A DNA stretch of 64,000 bases from Panagrolaimus kolymaensis (lineage: Eukaryota; Nematoda; Chromadorea; Rhabditida; Panagrolaimidae), in NCBI GenBank assembly GCA_028622995.1, contig JAJQJQ010000004.1, positions 7,316,001-7,380,000 on the forward strand, given 5' to 3'. Position numbers and translations under genes: made by a program. This document shows positions 10,819 to 22,983 of this stretch, in pieces. The first letter of the stretch is position 1, and every line of letters begins with the position of its first letter. The notes below the pieces were generated by a model that saw only the letters and a program-made list of their open reading frames with translations, was not told the origin of the DNA and did no database searches.

Positions 10819-12665
10819 CTATCCAATCAAAGCAAATAATGGATTTGGATATGAAACATGTGGGGCTTCAGTCATGCATGAACCAATATCAAGATGAGTA
10901 TATTTAATAGGTTTATTTGAATCAATTCCATGTTCATCAATACGTGAACCACGAATTAAGAAGCATGCAGGTGACATATGTCCACGCATAGTTTGAACTG
11001 ATGGAAGAGTATTACCTTGACGAATATCAGCATGTTCGGATAAAGCATTATTAAATTCAACATCTTCTGAATGTAACCGTGAAATTTCCATTGGTTGTCC
11101 ATATAAATCGCTAGTATGTTGAAGGGTTTCAGCATGATGAACTTGTCGAGCAGGGCCATTATCCATTATAGCTGCATGATAACCATATGTAAGAACTTCA
11201 TGTCCAGTTAATGTAGCAATGGTATATAAATGAGGATTTTTTTCATTTATTGCTTCTTCTCGCATTTTAGTTAATGGATCTAGCATAGCTAAACGTCCTT
11301 CAGCATCGGTGTTTGCAATAGCAATGCGCTTTTTTGAACGAGACTAAAATATTTATTACAAAATTAGACGATCTCTTTAATAGCTTATTTTTAAGGATTT
11401 TAAACATACAACAATAATTTCATCACATGTATATGCATTTGAACCAATACTATTTCGAACCATACACATTGCAGCTTTAACTTTAATTCCTTTGGGTTTT
11501 AAACAATTTAAAGCTTCAAAAAATCCTGCTACTACGGCTGAACCATATTTATCTCGACACATTCCATACATATGTCCACCGGTTTTAAGATCACATCCAC
11601 CTATAATAATTTTAATTGGATCAATTTGTATTAATAATTTTTAGACAAACTAAACTGCTTTACCTGTATCAAGAGTAACACCTTTACCAACAAGCATAAG
11701 AGTTTCAAATTCTTTTTTACAATTTTTTGATGGTTCTTCATTATTTGAATATTCTAACCAAATTACTCGGGCTTGATGTTCAGGTACATCATTGGCTGAA
11801 CGATTAACAGCAGCTAATAAAGGATATTCGTTTTTAATTTTATCTTGATCTTTATCCACTGTAACTTTAATGGATGAAGAAGAACTTCCATTAAATAATT
11901 CTTGAATATATTCTGCAACTTTTATTGGTGCCATACGTTGTGGATCTCCATCACCAATATCTCTTGAAACAATGAATGCTCGCTCAATGCCTTGAATTAA
12001 ATCGAGGAATTTTTGTGAATTATTTTGTTGATTAATAGGATAAAATCCAATTCCATCAAGCTTTAATGCTTGATTATCTTCTAAACGTAAATGATATGGA
12101 GTATATGCAGAATGAAGGGCGCCTATAGCTGAAACCAATTCAGCTTGTGGAAAACGTTCAAATGGAATAGTAATAAGCAGAGGATGTTTAACCCCTGCAG
12201 TTATAGCAGATTTAATTGCATTTGATGCAGCTTTTTGATATCGACGAACATCATCAAAATCTGTGGTAACTGTTCCAGTGGAAGAATAAAAAAGTCGATG
12301 AGATTTTACTGCCTCCGTTGGAATAAGGGAAACTGAGCCATTATCAAATGAAGTATTAATCTAAAAAATAAAGAATTTGAAAGAAAAAAGTGGCCAAATG
12401 AAATTTTTTTTATCATGGCTTCTAATTAATTTCCCTAACTTTTGAAACATGAAACTAACCTTTGAATAATTTTCCAAAACGGGTAAAAGTGATTTTAAAC
12501 CCGAATACTTTTCAATCGCTTTATATGAATGGGATACAACAATCACAGCATCATATAATGAATCAGAAATATTTTCAGTTAAAGCAAATTTTGTTGCACT
12601 ATAAAAATTTATTTTTATTACTCTAATTTTCAGGCAATGTAAAAAACTTACACTCTAATAGCCAT
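10819..12665 (-). CDS. lap-2: Leucyl aminopeptidase, peptidase family M17
   Basis: Five exons on the - strand: 12665-12652, 12598-12460, 12360-11664, 11600-11410 and 11343-10819. They sum to 522 codons (521 residues), normal for M17. The catalytic C-terminal half shows 'LMLVGKGVTLDTGG' (metal-binding Lys and Asp), 'MYGMCRDKYGSA' (the family's DMxGAA-like aspartate region) and the signature NTDAEGRL with metal ligands Asp and Glu and the catalytic Arg. The first exon is only 14 nt. The overall wording fits the W07G4.4-type subgroup of C. elegans better than bacterial PepA. The enzyme would be a cytosolic, zinc/manganese-dependent hexamer trimming N-terminal residues from peptides. The gene symbol is a best guess within the family. 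Confidence 0.88.
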
Positions 12666-14731
12666 TTTTTTAGAAGTGGTTCTTGCAATCAAAAATTTCA
12701 CTGATCAAAAACCCAATAAAAAAATTATTTTTTATTGAAACTTCAAAAAAAGAATGAATGCAATATTTTACCTATAAAAATAAATTTAAATTTTAAAGCT
12801 TTTATTATTATCAGTTGGAGACGGAGACAACACAGAAAAAGGCTTTGTTGAAAGGTATTTAAAAAGAAGGAGATAAATGAAGCCACCTTCAAAGTTGGGT
12901 GATGATGAAGAAAAAAAATTATTTTACTATTATATTTATCAAAAGGATTAAAAGCGAAATAAAGAAAAAGAAAATCATCAGTGGTGTTAAAAAGATTTTT
13001 TCATTTTTTTTTCTGCAAAATAAAAATAAATGAAAGTTTTTTTTGTCCGTGACAAAAAAAATATCAAAAATGAACAACGTTGATGATTAAATTTTTTGAT
13101 GACGATGATGATGATTGGGAAGGGCCAAGAACGAATAAAGTGAAAAAAAAAAAAATTAATCCATTGTTGATTGAAAAGGTCATCGAATAGGAAAAAAAAA
13201 GGATACAAGAAAGGAATGTGTGTATGTATATGTGATTGTAATAACCGTTTATTTATTTTTTGCTGACAAAAAAGCCCACTGAAAATTTGTTCCAAAAAAT
13301 TTAGGTTTAAAATATTTGATGATGCAAAATAAAAACAGAAAGAAACGAAAATCCTTTTTATAATTTCAACAAAGTTTGTTTAGATGCGTCAGGAAAATAA
13401 TATGAGTAATATGGATTGTCCTTTAAAAGTTGCGATAATGAATGAAACTAAAAGGTTGCTTTCCCAAACATTTCATCAACCGTGGCAATGATGAAAAGAA
13501 ACAAAGCAAAGAAAAAAAAATTAAAATTAGATAGAGAAAATTTGAGAGTACTATAATCCGAAGTTTTATGGCAATATCGTTTTCATCTATTAGATTTCCT
13601 CGTTTGCTATTTCTAAGTCAAATATCAAAAAAGTTGCTATTTGAAAGATAGAAAATTCTTCCAAAGCACTCTAAATCCAAATATTCACGTATGCACTTAT
13701 TTTTAATCCTAAATAAAGCAAGCAGAGCAAAGGTGGCTTTTGATTTGCATTCCAAAGTGATAAAAAAAACTTTTTTTAAACATCTTTTGTCTTGTAAAAG
13801 CTTATGCTCAAAAATCAAGAAAAGGGCAATGGACAAAAAGAAAAAGAAAGAAGGGTGTAATTGTACAAAAAACGAATCAATCATTTTGAGTCATAAAAAA
13901 AATGAAAGCATGTAATGAGAAATAAAAATAAAAACATAAACTATAGAGACAAAAAGAATTATTTGGTTGATAGATGGATGATAATTTATGGTGACCGCGA
14001 ATGGAAAAAGAAAAATACAAGCGTACATTTTTTTCTTCATCAAAAAAAGCATTGCAAAAAAAAATCTTTGGTGTATGAAGTTACATATTTTTTTTTTGCA
14101 ATGAAAAAGATTGGATTGAAAAAAAGAGAGGCTGAAAAAATGCTGTCAAAAACAATTAAATAAATGCTTGAAGCAGCTAAAGAAAAAAAAACTACTCAAT
14201 AGTTTCGTGTCTCGAAAAGTTGAGAATGGAGGATGAAGTTAAACTTAAACAAACATAAATAAATAAAGAAAAAGCAGTTTGCTTACGAAGAATCAATTTT
14301 TTGTTTTTGTTTTAGACCTCTTTTAAAGCCTTTTATTTTTAGAAGGAGGAGTTTGTTGCTTGAATAAATAGCAATTAGAGGAGCAATGAAAAAGTTGCAA
14401 TGTTTTTAACTATAATATTAAACAATGGAATCGTAATTAGAGCTACAATTAATTTATCACTAATTGTTTGTTAATCAACAATGTTTTGAATTTTCTAAAA
14501 AAAGATCGGAAACCACAGAAACCAAAAGTCAAAAACCCATCCAAATTATATTTTTTTTAAATGAATAAATACGAATGTCTAAATTTTTTTTGTTGTTAGA
14601 AAAAAACGCATAACGCCATAGAAATCCCGCGTTTCAATTAATTTCAAAGATAAAAAAAACTTATTTGAATTTTTATAAAAATATTTCCCTAACTTTTTTA
14701 CAAACAAAATTTTTATATCCTTTTATAATTA
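12666..14731. other. Long A-rich intergenic region
   Basis: About 2 kb of A-rich sequence with many poly-A tracts. Several open frames exist (for example near 13.7-14.2 kb), but their composition is Lys/Asn/Phe-rich and none is bounded by convincing splice sites. No RNA gene or repeat family was seen. The left end should hold the promoter of the aminopeptidase gene and the right end that of the CDT2-like gene. Confidence 0.5.
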
Positions 14732-16876
14732 ATGCTACGAAATTATCCTCGTGGATGTGTTCCATCATGGGCTTATCAAAAGGATGGTTATCGTATACTT
14801 GATTCATTCTTTCATCAATATACTGGCAAACGATATTCAACATTTGGTGTAAGCTTTTAATTCTCCATGGCCAAAATTGTAAAATGATAATTATTTGGTT
14901 TGTAAATTTTAGGGAGAAGAAATACCATGGTTATGTGCAAAATTTTGCCGTGATGAAGCTTATGAACATCGGATAGTTCTGGGAAGTGAAGATGGAAAAG
15001 TTGGATTTGGATTTGCAAATAAGTTTGAGCCCCCAACATGTATGATTATTTTGTGTATATATAATTTCATCATTGAAACAAAACTTAAATCTTTTAGTAT
15101 TGTACGACTTTGAAAACGATGGCCCTGTTACAGCTGTATCATTCGTTCCAAATTATAAATCTAAAATTATTACATGTCATGGACCTTCGGGAAAAGTTTA
15201 TTTAATTGAAGTTGATACTGGCAACATTCAAATGTTACATTATTCAACCGAATATCCAGAACGCACAATCAAATCAATTTCCTTCCATCAAAATGAATCG
15301 TGTATTTTTTACTTTTTTCGTTAAAAACTTATGTATTAACAATCCCTTTATTTTTTAGTTGTTTTTGCAACTGGCGGCCGATCAGGTACTATTTCAATAT
15401 GGGATCTTCGAAATAAAACTAAAGCGGAAGATGTTAGTTTTGACGAATATCACATTTTTCCCAAAATTGAAATAGAAAATGCTCATCAACCTAAAGCAAA
15501 AAATTATGATCTTCTTCATATTTCTATTACTTCATTGATTCATATTTCGCCTCATTTAATTGCTACAATTGGAAATAATCAAGAAACGTAAGCTAATTAT
15601 TACTTTACTTATTCAATCGTTAATGTTGCTACTTTTAGTGGAATCAGATTTTGGGATATACGATACCAAAAATGCAGTAAACCAATTTATACTAAGAATT
15701 TACCAGATGGATGTATTCCTTTAAATCTCGCCCTTGACAGACATGGTGATAAACTTTTTGTAAATACTACGGGAAAGAATATTCTTGAATATGATACTGG
15801 TTTTGGTGTGAATCCAAGTAAACAAAACTTTTTGCTTATTCTTATTGGAGTAGTCATGTGTTTTAGTTTATGCTTATAAATATCCAAAACAAACTCGTTG
15901 TATTGCTGGAATTCAATGTTCGCCTGTTAGTGATCACCTTCTCGCCGGAGTTGTTGGTTCAAATAGTTTGATTTATGATTTACAAGTATGTTTTCTGAGT
16001 TGCTACTACCATTGTTATGGTTTTAAATTATGGGATGAAAACATTTGAATCAACTCATCTTGGCATAGTTATAACAACGCTCTTGTTTAACTATTTGCGA
16101 TACTTATTTGTTATTCTTCTTAAATTTTAGAAAGAAACTTATTATGGAGATGTTCTATCTTCAAATCTTGATCCTATTGTTAAAGACGATACCATTCCTA
16201 AATTCGAACTTGATGGGACAACTGGAATGGAATTAAATGTCGTTGATTGGTCTTGTAATGGTCGATACATGCTTTCATTGGATGATGAAAATATGTTTAT
16301 TTACGATAATCAATGGCCAAAAAATACAAAATTTACACCAATTCAAACTCATTCAAATGAAAATCCCCCTATGGTTGTGATTAACGATGATGGACCACAT
16401 TCACTTTATAGATTGAAATATCATAAAGAATATTCGGAGAAAAGTAAAGATCCAAAATGGAATTATACTTCGGCAAGGCGTATAGGATTACATGAAAGTG
16501 ATATGAATATTCCAGCAAAAATTTTACCACAAAATAAAGAGAATCGTAAAAGGTTAAAATTTTTATAAGTTTTACAAGATTTATTAAGCGCAAAATATTT
16601 AGGAAAGTGGACCAAGAAAATGTTAATATTTTGTCTTTCTTCAAGCGTGATGATAATGGAAATCAGAATGAACTGTAAGTTTATCAAAAAGCATTTTAAC
16701 GCAAGAAGATAAAAAGTTTAGTCGATGAAAAATCCGTCATACTTTACTTATTCGCTTTTCTTGTCTTCATCTAACTTCTTCCTATCTTTCTTGATTAGCT
16801 TCTAATGACAACATTTTTTAGGCCATTTGTTAAACGAGAAGCGCTAACTCAAATAGATAATGTTACTGCAAAATAA
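14732..16876 (+). CDS. cdt-2: CDT2/DTL-like WD40 substrate receptor of CRL4
   Basis: Nine exons join in phase: 14732-14848, 14913-15039, 15098-15301, 15359-15587, 15639-15817, 15867-15985, 16131-16552, 16603-16674 and 16822-16876. They give 507 residues. WD40 repeats include 'GPVTAVSFVPNYKSKIITCHGPSGKVYLIEV', 'VFATGGRSGTISIWDLRNK', an 'AHQP' linker and 'TGIRFWDIRYQKCSKPIYT'. This order, and the 'ATGGRxGxIxxWDxR ... AH' signature, match CDT2 (denticleless), which recruits PCNA-bound Cdt1 and other substrates to CUL4-DDB1. Near the C-terminus, residues 472-479 read NVNILSFF followed by KR, close to a PCNA-interacting (PIP) box with Asn in place of Gln. DDB1-contacting WDxR motifs are visible in the two repeats quoted. 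Other WD40 families remain possible. AATAAA lies near 17017. Confidence 0.72.
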
Positions 16877-17348
16877 TGCAAACAATAATAGTTGGCCGAA
16901 AGAAAAAAGTCTTGTGATAGCTAAAAATTTAAATATAATTTTAAGATTTGTCTTTGTTGTTGTATAATTTCTTTTTAATCGCTTTAAAATGGTTTTATAG
17001 TTTCATAAATTTCTCAATAAAGTTTATTGTTTTACAGTAACATCTTTCAATTATGTTAAAATTCAGCTGTTTAAATTGGTTCAGCTTTCTACTTTTCTTT
17101 TCTTGTGTTTATAACTCTTTACTAGCACCTATTAAGTTTTATTAGAAGAGAAGGCAACAATGAATAAAAGAGGCTAGCTTTTAGTTTCTCCGAAATCCTT
17201 ATATTTGATAAGGAAGATATATGTCATCGGTTGATCGCTTTTTGCCATTTTTCAACTTTTTTTATTTGTCAAAAAACCTTTTCATTCATGAAAAAAAAAG
17301 TGTTCTTTAAAAAACCTTTTTCTTTTCTTTGACTTTTACTTTTTTTAG
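16877..17348. other. Intergenic; possible 5' exon of the AAA ATPase gene
   Basis: Holds the poly-A signal of the CDT2-like gene and the promoter of the fidgetin-like gene. An ATG at 17221 opens a short frame (MSSVDRFLPFF...), but it does not join in phase to the exon at 17349, so the true first exon is unresolved. Confidence 0.4.
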
Positions 17349-19381
17349 GCGGCTGGAGAAGAAGCATCCGAATTATCTCAACTATCTGAAGAAGAATTTC
17401 AAGACTCTGATCTTGATAATATTGAAACAAGGAATTATTTTAAAGGTCGTTAAGACTTCTGTTTCCTTGGAAAAGTTGGAGCGTCAAAAGCTTCTAAAGA
17501 TTCCCCCGATTTTGAAAATCAAGAACTGGATTATTTTAATAAAAATTTTATTGCTGATACTCAATCTTCCGAAGAACAAGAATCATCAAAAATGCACTCT
17601 GATGATGACATTCAAATACTTTCCGTGCATGATTCCATGCATGATAACAACGTTAATGCAATTGGAAATGCCCCTAATAATACTCGACAACCAAGTTTTT
17701 CAAAAAAGAGTGATGAACCCCAACGAAAGAAGTCAAAGCTTTCTCCAAAAACAGCGTCGGATGCAGCAGCAAATCATACTATTTTAACAACAGTTAATCG
17801 AAAACCGATTAACCGGAATTCATCTGCTAATAGTTCACCTAAGAGCTCGAATGATAAGAATTCTGTTACAGCATTAAATTCACCAGAAACTTCTCCAAAA
17901 AATCTTTCATCAAACATATGTAGACTTTTTAAACCATCTGAAAAACCAACTGCTCCTGAGAAAGATTACAACAAAGTTGAAAAGTTTAATGCTAAGAAAC
18001 GAGCATCTCAAACAACATCATCCTCGAAAAAAATAGATGCTAAAAGTAAAGAATTGGGTGGCTTTCGTATGGCTAATGGTTCAACAGAACTTGTTAAAGA
18101 ATTTAAAAGTGTTATTCCATTGAATGATAAGGTAATAACTTTATTTGGTTCGAATGTTTGTTGTAGAGTATATAGAAAGTATGATTATTTTTCTTCGAGG
18201 TATCTTTTACAGGTATATAATAACTCTCATTCGCAGCCACTTCCGTCCTCTTCATTCAAACCTCTTGTAGCACCAAAACCCAACGAACCGGATGATCTTG
18301 TAAATCATGAATCACTTAAACATATCGAGAAACACATCATTCAGCATATTCAAGCTGAAATCCTTACATCAAATAACAATGTGAATTGGGATGCGGTTGC
18401 TGGACTTGAACAAGCAAAGAAAACACTAAGAGAAATTGTTGTTTTTCCCTTTTTACGCCCAGATTTATTCAAAGGTTTACGAGCCCCATCTAAAGGTGTT
18501 TTGCTTTTTGGTCCACCTGGTACTGGCAAAACTTTGATCGCTCGATGTGTTGCAAATCAAGCAAAAGCAACTTTTTTCAATGTTAGTGTTTCAACTGTTA
18601 TGTCTAAATGTATGTTAGATTTACTCTTACATTGTTTAAGAGCAAGATTAATAATAACTTACTTAGGGGTTGGAGAAGGTGAAAAAGTTGTCCGAGCATT
18701 ATTTGAAATTGCACGATTGAAATTACCAAGTATTATCTTTATTGATGAAGTATTTTTTTTACATTTTTATGATTATAGTAGCTCTTTAATTATTCTTTGT
18801 TTAAGATTGATGCATTATTATCCTCTCGAAAGGATGGGGAACACGAGTCTTCAAGGAGAGTTAAAACAGAATTTTTAATTCAAATGGATGGCATTGCAAC
18901 AAATTCGGATGAAAGATTATTGGTTTTAGGTGCAACGAATAAGTTAGTTTATCTTTGACGAATCATATGGCTTAATCTTTCTCTTATAATCTTTAGACCT
19001 GATGACATTGATGATGCAGCACGTCGTCGATTTCCTAAACGCCTTTACATTTCCTTACCTGATTTTGAAGCTCGCAAAGGAATGATACAAAGACATATGA
19101 AGCATAATTCAAACGAGCTCATAGAATCAGATTATTCAAAACTTGCTGATATGACTGAAGGTTTTTCCGGTGCAGATATATTTCATTTTGCTAAAGAAGC
19201 TGCATATGGCCCATTAAGAGATGTCATAACAGATATTGAAAATGTTCCTGAAGAGAGTATTCGTGCAATCCAATTCAAAGATTTCACGAATGTTCTATCT
19301 ACTGTTAAACCAACCGTACTCAAATCTGAATTGGATTCATATCTTGAATGGGATAAGAAATTTGGTAGTCATTCATGTTAA
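17349..19381 (+). CDS. figl-1: Fidgetin-like 1 AAA ATPase
   Basis: The AAA core is read through exons 18667-18749, 18806-18942 and 18997-19381 plus a long upstream exon ending at 18609. It shows '[27 protein letters not shown]', Walker A GPPGTGKT, '[18 protein letters not shown]', Walker B IIFIDEID, '[18 protein letters not shown]', sensor-1 'GATN' and the C-terminal 'EWDKKFGS' helix. This wording is diagnostic of FIGL1/fidgetin, a nuclear and centrosomal ATPase involved in recombination (with RAD51) or microtubule severing. The Ser/Lys-rich N-terminus is disordered. There is an in-frame TAA at 17451; it is removed only if a 30-nt intron (17446-17475) is spliced. An in-phase 81-nt intron (18132-18212) is likely within the long exon. 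The first exon and start codon are not determined. Confidence 0.82.
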
Positions 19382-19634
19382 GGTTAATATATGTATTCAT
19401 CTTGTTATTTAAAAGGTTTTTTGTTTGTTGTGATTTACATTATTTTTGTTATGAACAGTAACAAAGCACTTTTATTTAATTACCTTTGTTTTAATTTTGA
19501 AATAAAAAAAACATTTATTTATGGTTATTCTTTATAAAATAATAATAATGAACCGTATCCCTGGGAAAAAAATATAGGCAAAATTTTTGGTAAGCTTTTT
19601 TATGTCATTGATTAAATAATTGTATTTATGGGAT

Positions 19635-22600
19635 TTACATAATTCCAAGTTCTCGTAATTGTTGTCTTTCAGCTTCAAGTTTTCGTCGATTTGTTTCAAG
19701 GGTATTATATTGCTCCATTGAGAGACTAAAATTTTTTTTGGTTGATTTGAAACATTGCAAATGAAAAGAAATTTAGCATAGGTAAATCGAGACTAGCAAC
19801 CACGTATGCTATTTAGTTACAGTAATTTTTTTAAGTTTAAAACTTACGCAGCTTTATTATTATCGAGGTTATCAGTGGTGTAAACTTCTCTGAGCCCATT
19901 TCGAACTTTGAGATACATTTGTCCGGCATTTTGTTTGCCCTGAAAAAAATGTTTCTAATGGATTAAAACCAATAATATATAATTAGTCGGTTTACCCCTT
20001 TATTTTTCCTCAAAGCAGTGGAAGGAATTTCAGGAAGTTTACGATCCATAATTTTTTCATCTTCTTCTTTCCCCCGAATTTTTTGTGCTCGAACTTCAAT
20101 GAAATCTGGGGTTAACGAAGCTGCAAGCATTTTGGGTGAAGTAATTGCTAATTGCATTGAAGAATCGATTTCAATTTTAAGTTCCGGCGATGATGGTAAA
20201 GATTCGATTGCACTTTCTGGTGATGGTTGAGAAGGTGCTGGTACAGGTGCTGAAACATCCTCAGAGGAAGATGTTGATGGAGGCGGCGGTGGCGGAGGCA
20301 TTATTATTGTTGGCGGTGGAGGTGGAACTTGATAAGCAATAGGTTGAGGCAAGGGTGTTGGAGGTTCTTCAACAATTCGTGGAGGCAATGAAATTTCCAT
20401 TGATTCCAAATGGATTTGAGTTTCAGATGAAATTTGTATTGAAGCTTCTGTCGTTAAAATTACTGCGGATTTTGGCTGAAAAAAAGGGAGCAACGATTTT
20501 ACTCAGTTTTATAAAAATATTGAAGCCTGTCTTTGGTAAAGACGCGAACAGCACTTTTCGTGTTTTTACCATATTTTTCTTATTTTATCGTGTGAATTGC
20601 AAAAAGCGCATCAGTATCCAGTTTAAAATTAAAAATTTATTAAAAGTTTATTAAACGATTGTTTATTTTTGGGAACAAAGATTTATTTTTGATCTTTTAT
20701 GAATTCTTTGGTTCGCAATGGTAAAGTTTTGACTCAGTTTTGAAAAGCTCCAAAAAAGCTATTACTTTTCACTGTTAAAAACAAATATACAAAAAATCTT
20801 AAATTTTATATTTCAAAATTATTGGGTTTATTCAACAAAAAAAAGTTCAACGACTTTAAATCGGATGCAGTTTAAACAAAAAACTATGTAAAAAAAAGCG
20901 CGTGAATGGCCACAAAAACTTAAACAAATTTTCTTGTTCTTAACAGTTATTAAAAAAGCAATTCGTATAATTTTCTATTTTCGTACTGAGTTTTAACAAC
21001 AAAAAATTACAAAGCCCGAGAAAACAATTGTTATTATCCCAAATTTTTTTTAGCTTTTTTTTATAAAAATGATTCTCTCTTATCAGTTTTATTTGGTAAA
21101 AAAAGAGTAAATATGTAAAGAAATACTGAGTTTTTTATAACTAAAAAAAAATGGATGCCAGTTAAATTTAAAAATTAAATAAAAAGCATAACTATAAGTT
21201 AATGCAAGCCAAGAAGAAAAAAAACGAAGTAACTTATTTCATCTTCGAATAACAATCCTCAGTTTTTTGTTTATTAATTTATTTTGTTTTGTTTGTTTAC
21301 ATTTTCTTCGCTACATCAAACGAAAGTTGCCGCTGCGGCCTCTTTGTGCACAGTTATATATTTAATAATAAATCACTTACTTTTCCCATTTCTCCCGCCA
21401 TTAAGCTTTCTTCTTCTGAACTTTGTGATGATGCTCCACTTGATGATGGAGTGATGAAAGAAGAAATTTTTAATGCTTGACTTTCAATATTTAATGAATT
21501 TTTTATTCTTTTATCAAATTCTTCAGCTCTTATTAATCCATGCCCAGGAGGAATTTTATTTTGTTTTTGTTTTTTTGATTCATCTTCGGATGATTCTTCA
21601 GAAGTTACAGTAAGATTGGATTTAATTTTTCCACCCAAATGTCTCACAACTTTTATTATTCTTTCTTCTTCAAAACAATGCTTGCAAGATGGAAGGGGAA
21701 TATTTTTGTTGCTTGATTTTTTCGTCTTTGGTAAAGCTGGAATTTGAGGATCCAAATGTTCAAGGGAACCAAAATTTCGATGTGGGCAAGCTTCTAATTT
21801 GCGACGAATGGTATTCATCGAAAATGATTTCAATAAGTTTAGTGGTAACCTCATATCAGCTTTTATTGATCCTCCTTCAGTTTGAGTTTCTTCATCCAGT
21901 TTTATTATTCGTTCTAAATCCAATCGAATTGTGTGTTCTGTGACTAAAGCCAAAATAGCTAACGCTTCATCATACGACATTTCATCAAAGCCAATAGTTA
22001 AAGTTTTAATTTTATCTCCAGGAAATATATTTCCTGATAATTCTGCCGGGGTTCCAGGTAAAACTTTATCAATAAAAATTCCTTCATATTCATTTCCGCC
22101 AATACTAAATCCAAAATTGGATAATGCACGTTCTTGATTTTCTCGTCGATTATCATCAGCTGATTTGAGAATATTTAATGATTGAGAGCGTTTGGATGAG
22201 TCTAAGGATCCTTTGGGAGTTAATGGACCCTTTCGACGAGGTAATGGAGTTGGCATAGCTACTTCAGTTTCCTATAAAAAAAATGCTAATTAATTCAAAC
22301 GAGCTCAGTTTATAATTTTATATTTCCAAGCTCCGATAATCCTAATCAGTTTTAAAAAATACAAAAATAAGAAATATTTATCTCAGTTTTTAAATTAATT
22401 GTGAAGCTAAAATTCTTTTCAGTTTAAATTTTTTATTTCTAATGTTTAAAATCGCCGCCTCCGTAGCGCAGTAGGCAGCGCGTCAGTCTCATAATCTGAA
22501 GGCCGTGAGTTCGAGCCTCACCGGGGGCAATCGTTTTTGCCCTTTTTGTTCTTCACAGTTTCTTTTTAATCTTTTTTATAGAAAAATTTTTCTTTGCTTT

Positions 22601-22983
22601 GTAAAACTTACTTTATCTTTCATTGAAACTTTATTTTTAAATTCCACCGCATCCGTGGTAATTCCTTTTTCAGAAAAATCATGTAAAGTTGAAATACTGG
22701 AATCAGTTTCTTGAGTGCCATGAGCTCGTTCAAAGATTTGATTTTTAAGGGCTAAAAAAATTATTTAATAAAACAAGCTTTTAAAGATTTCAGTTTTTTT
22801 ACCTTTTTTATGTTTATATGTAAAAAATGCCAATATCGCATAACAAGCGGTGGTAATTAAAACGGTGCCAAAAATGCAACCAAATATTACTCCAGCCAAT
22901 TCACCCGAATTAAAGCATGTTGGTTCAGCTTTGACTATTCCCACAAAAATAACGAGAAAGTAAATAATTAAAGATTTTGACAT
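19635..22983 (-). CDS. Single-pass membrane protein with cytoplasmic PDZ domain and proline-rich region
   Basis: Six exons read leftward: 22983-22803, 22751-22612, 22271-21381, 20475-19996, 19939-19848 and 19725-19635. They sum to 624 residues with every phase consistent. Residues 1-19 form a signal peptide. A short ectodomain with one Cys precedes a transmembrane helix (GVIFGCIFGTVLITTACYAI), then a basic stop-transfer (KHKK). In the cytoplasmic part a PDZ-like fold is readable: 'GFSIGG', 'GIFIDKVLPGTPAELSGNIFPGDKI' and 'MSYDEALAILALVTEHTIRLDLER'. A polyproline tract (~435-475) and a charged C-terminal coiled coil end the protein. I do not recognise the orthologue; a scaffold at a membrane or junction is plausible. 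Introns 2 and 3 (up to ~0.9 kb) carry the polarised motif in sense as AAACTG. The first stretch of 5' sequence up to ~25.4 kb carries it too, so the transcript may begin far upstream. Confidence 0.8.

Noticed and set aside
13600..14163. Lys/Asn-rich ORFs in the 12.7-14.7 kb gap
   Set aside because: Composition equals the A-rich background; no splice sites or recognisable content.
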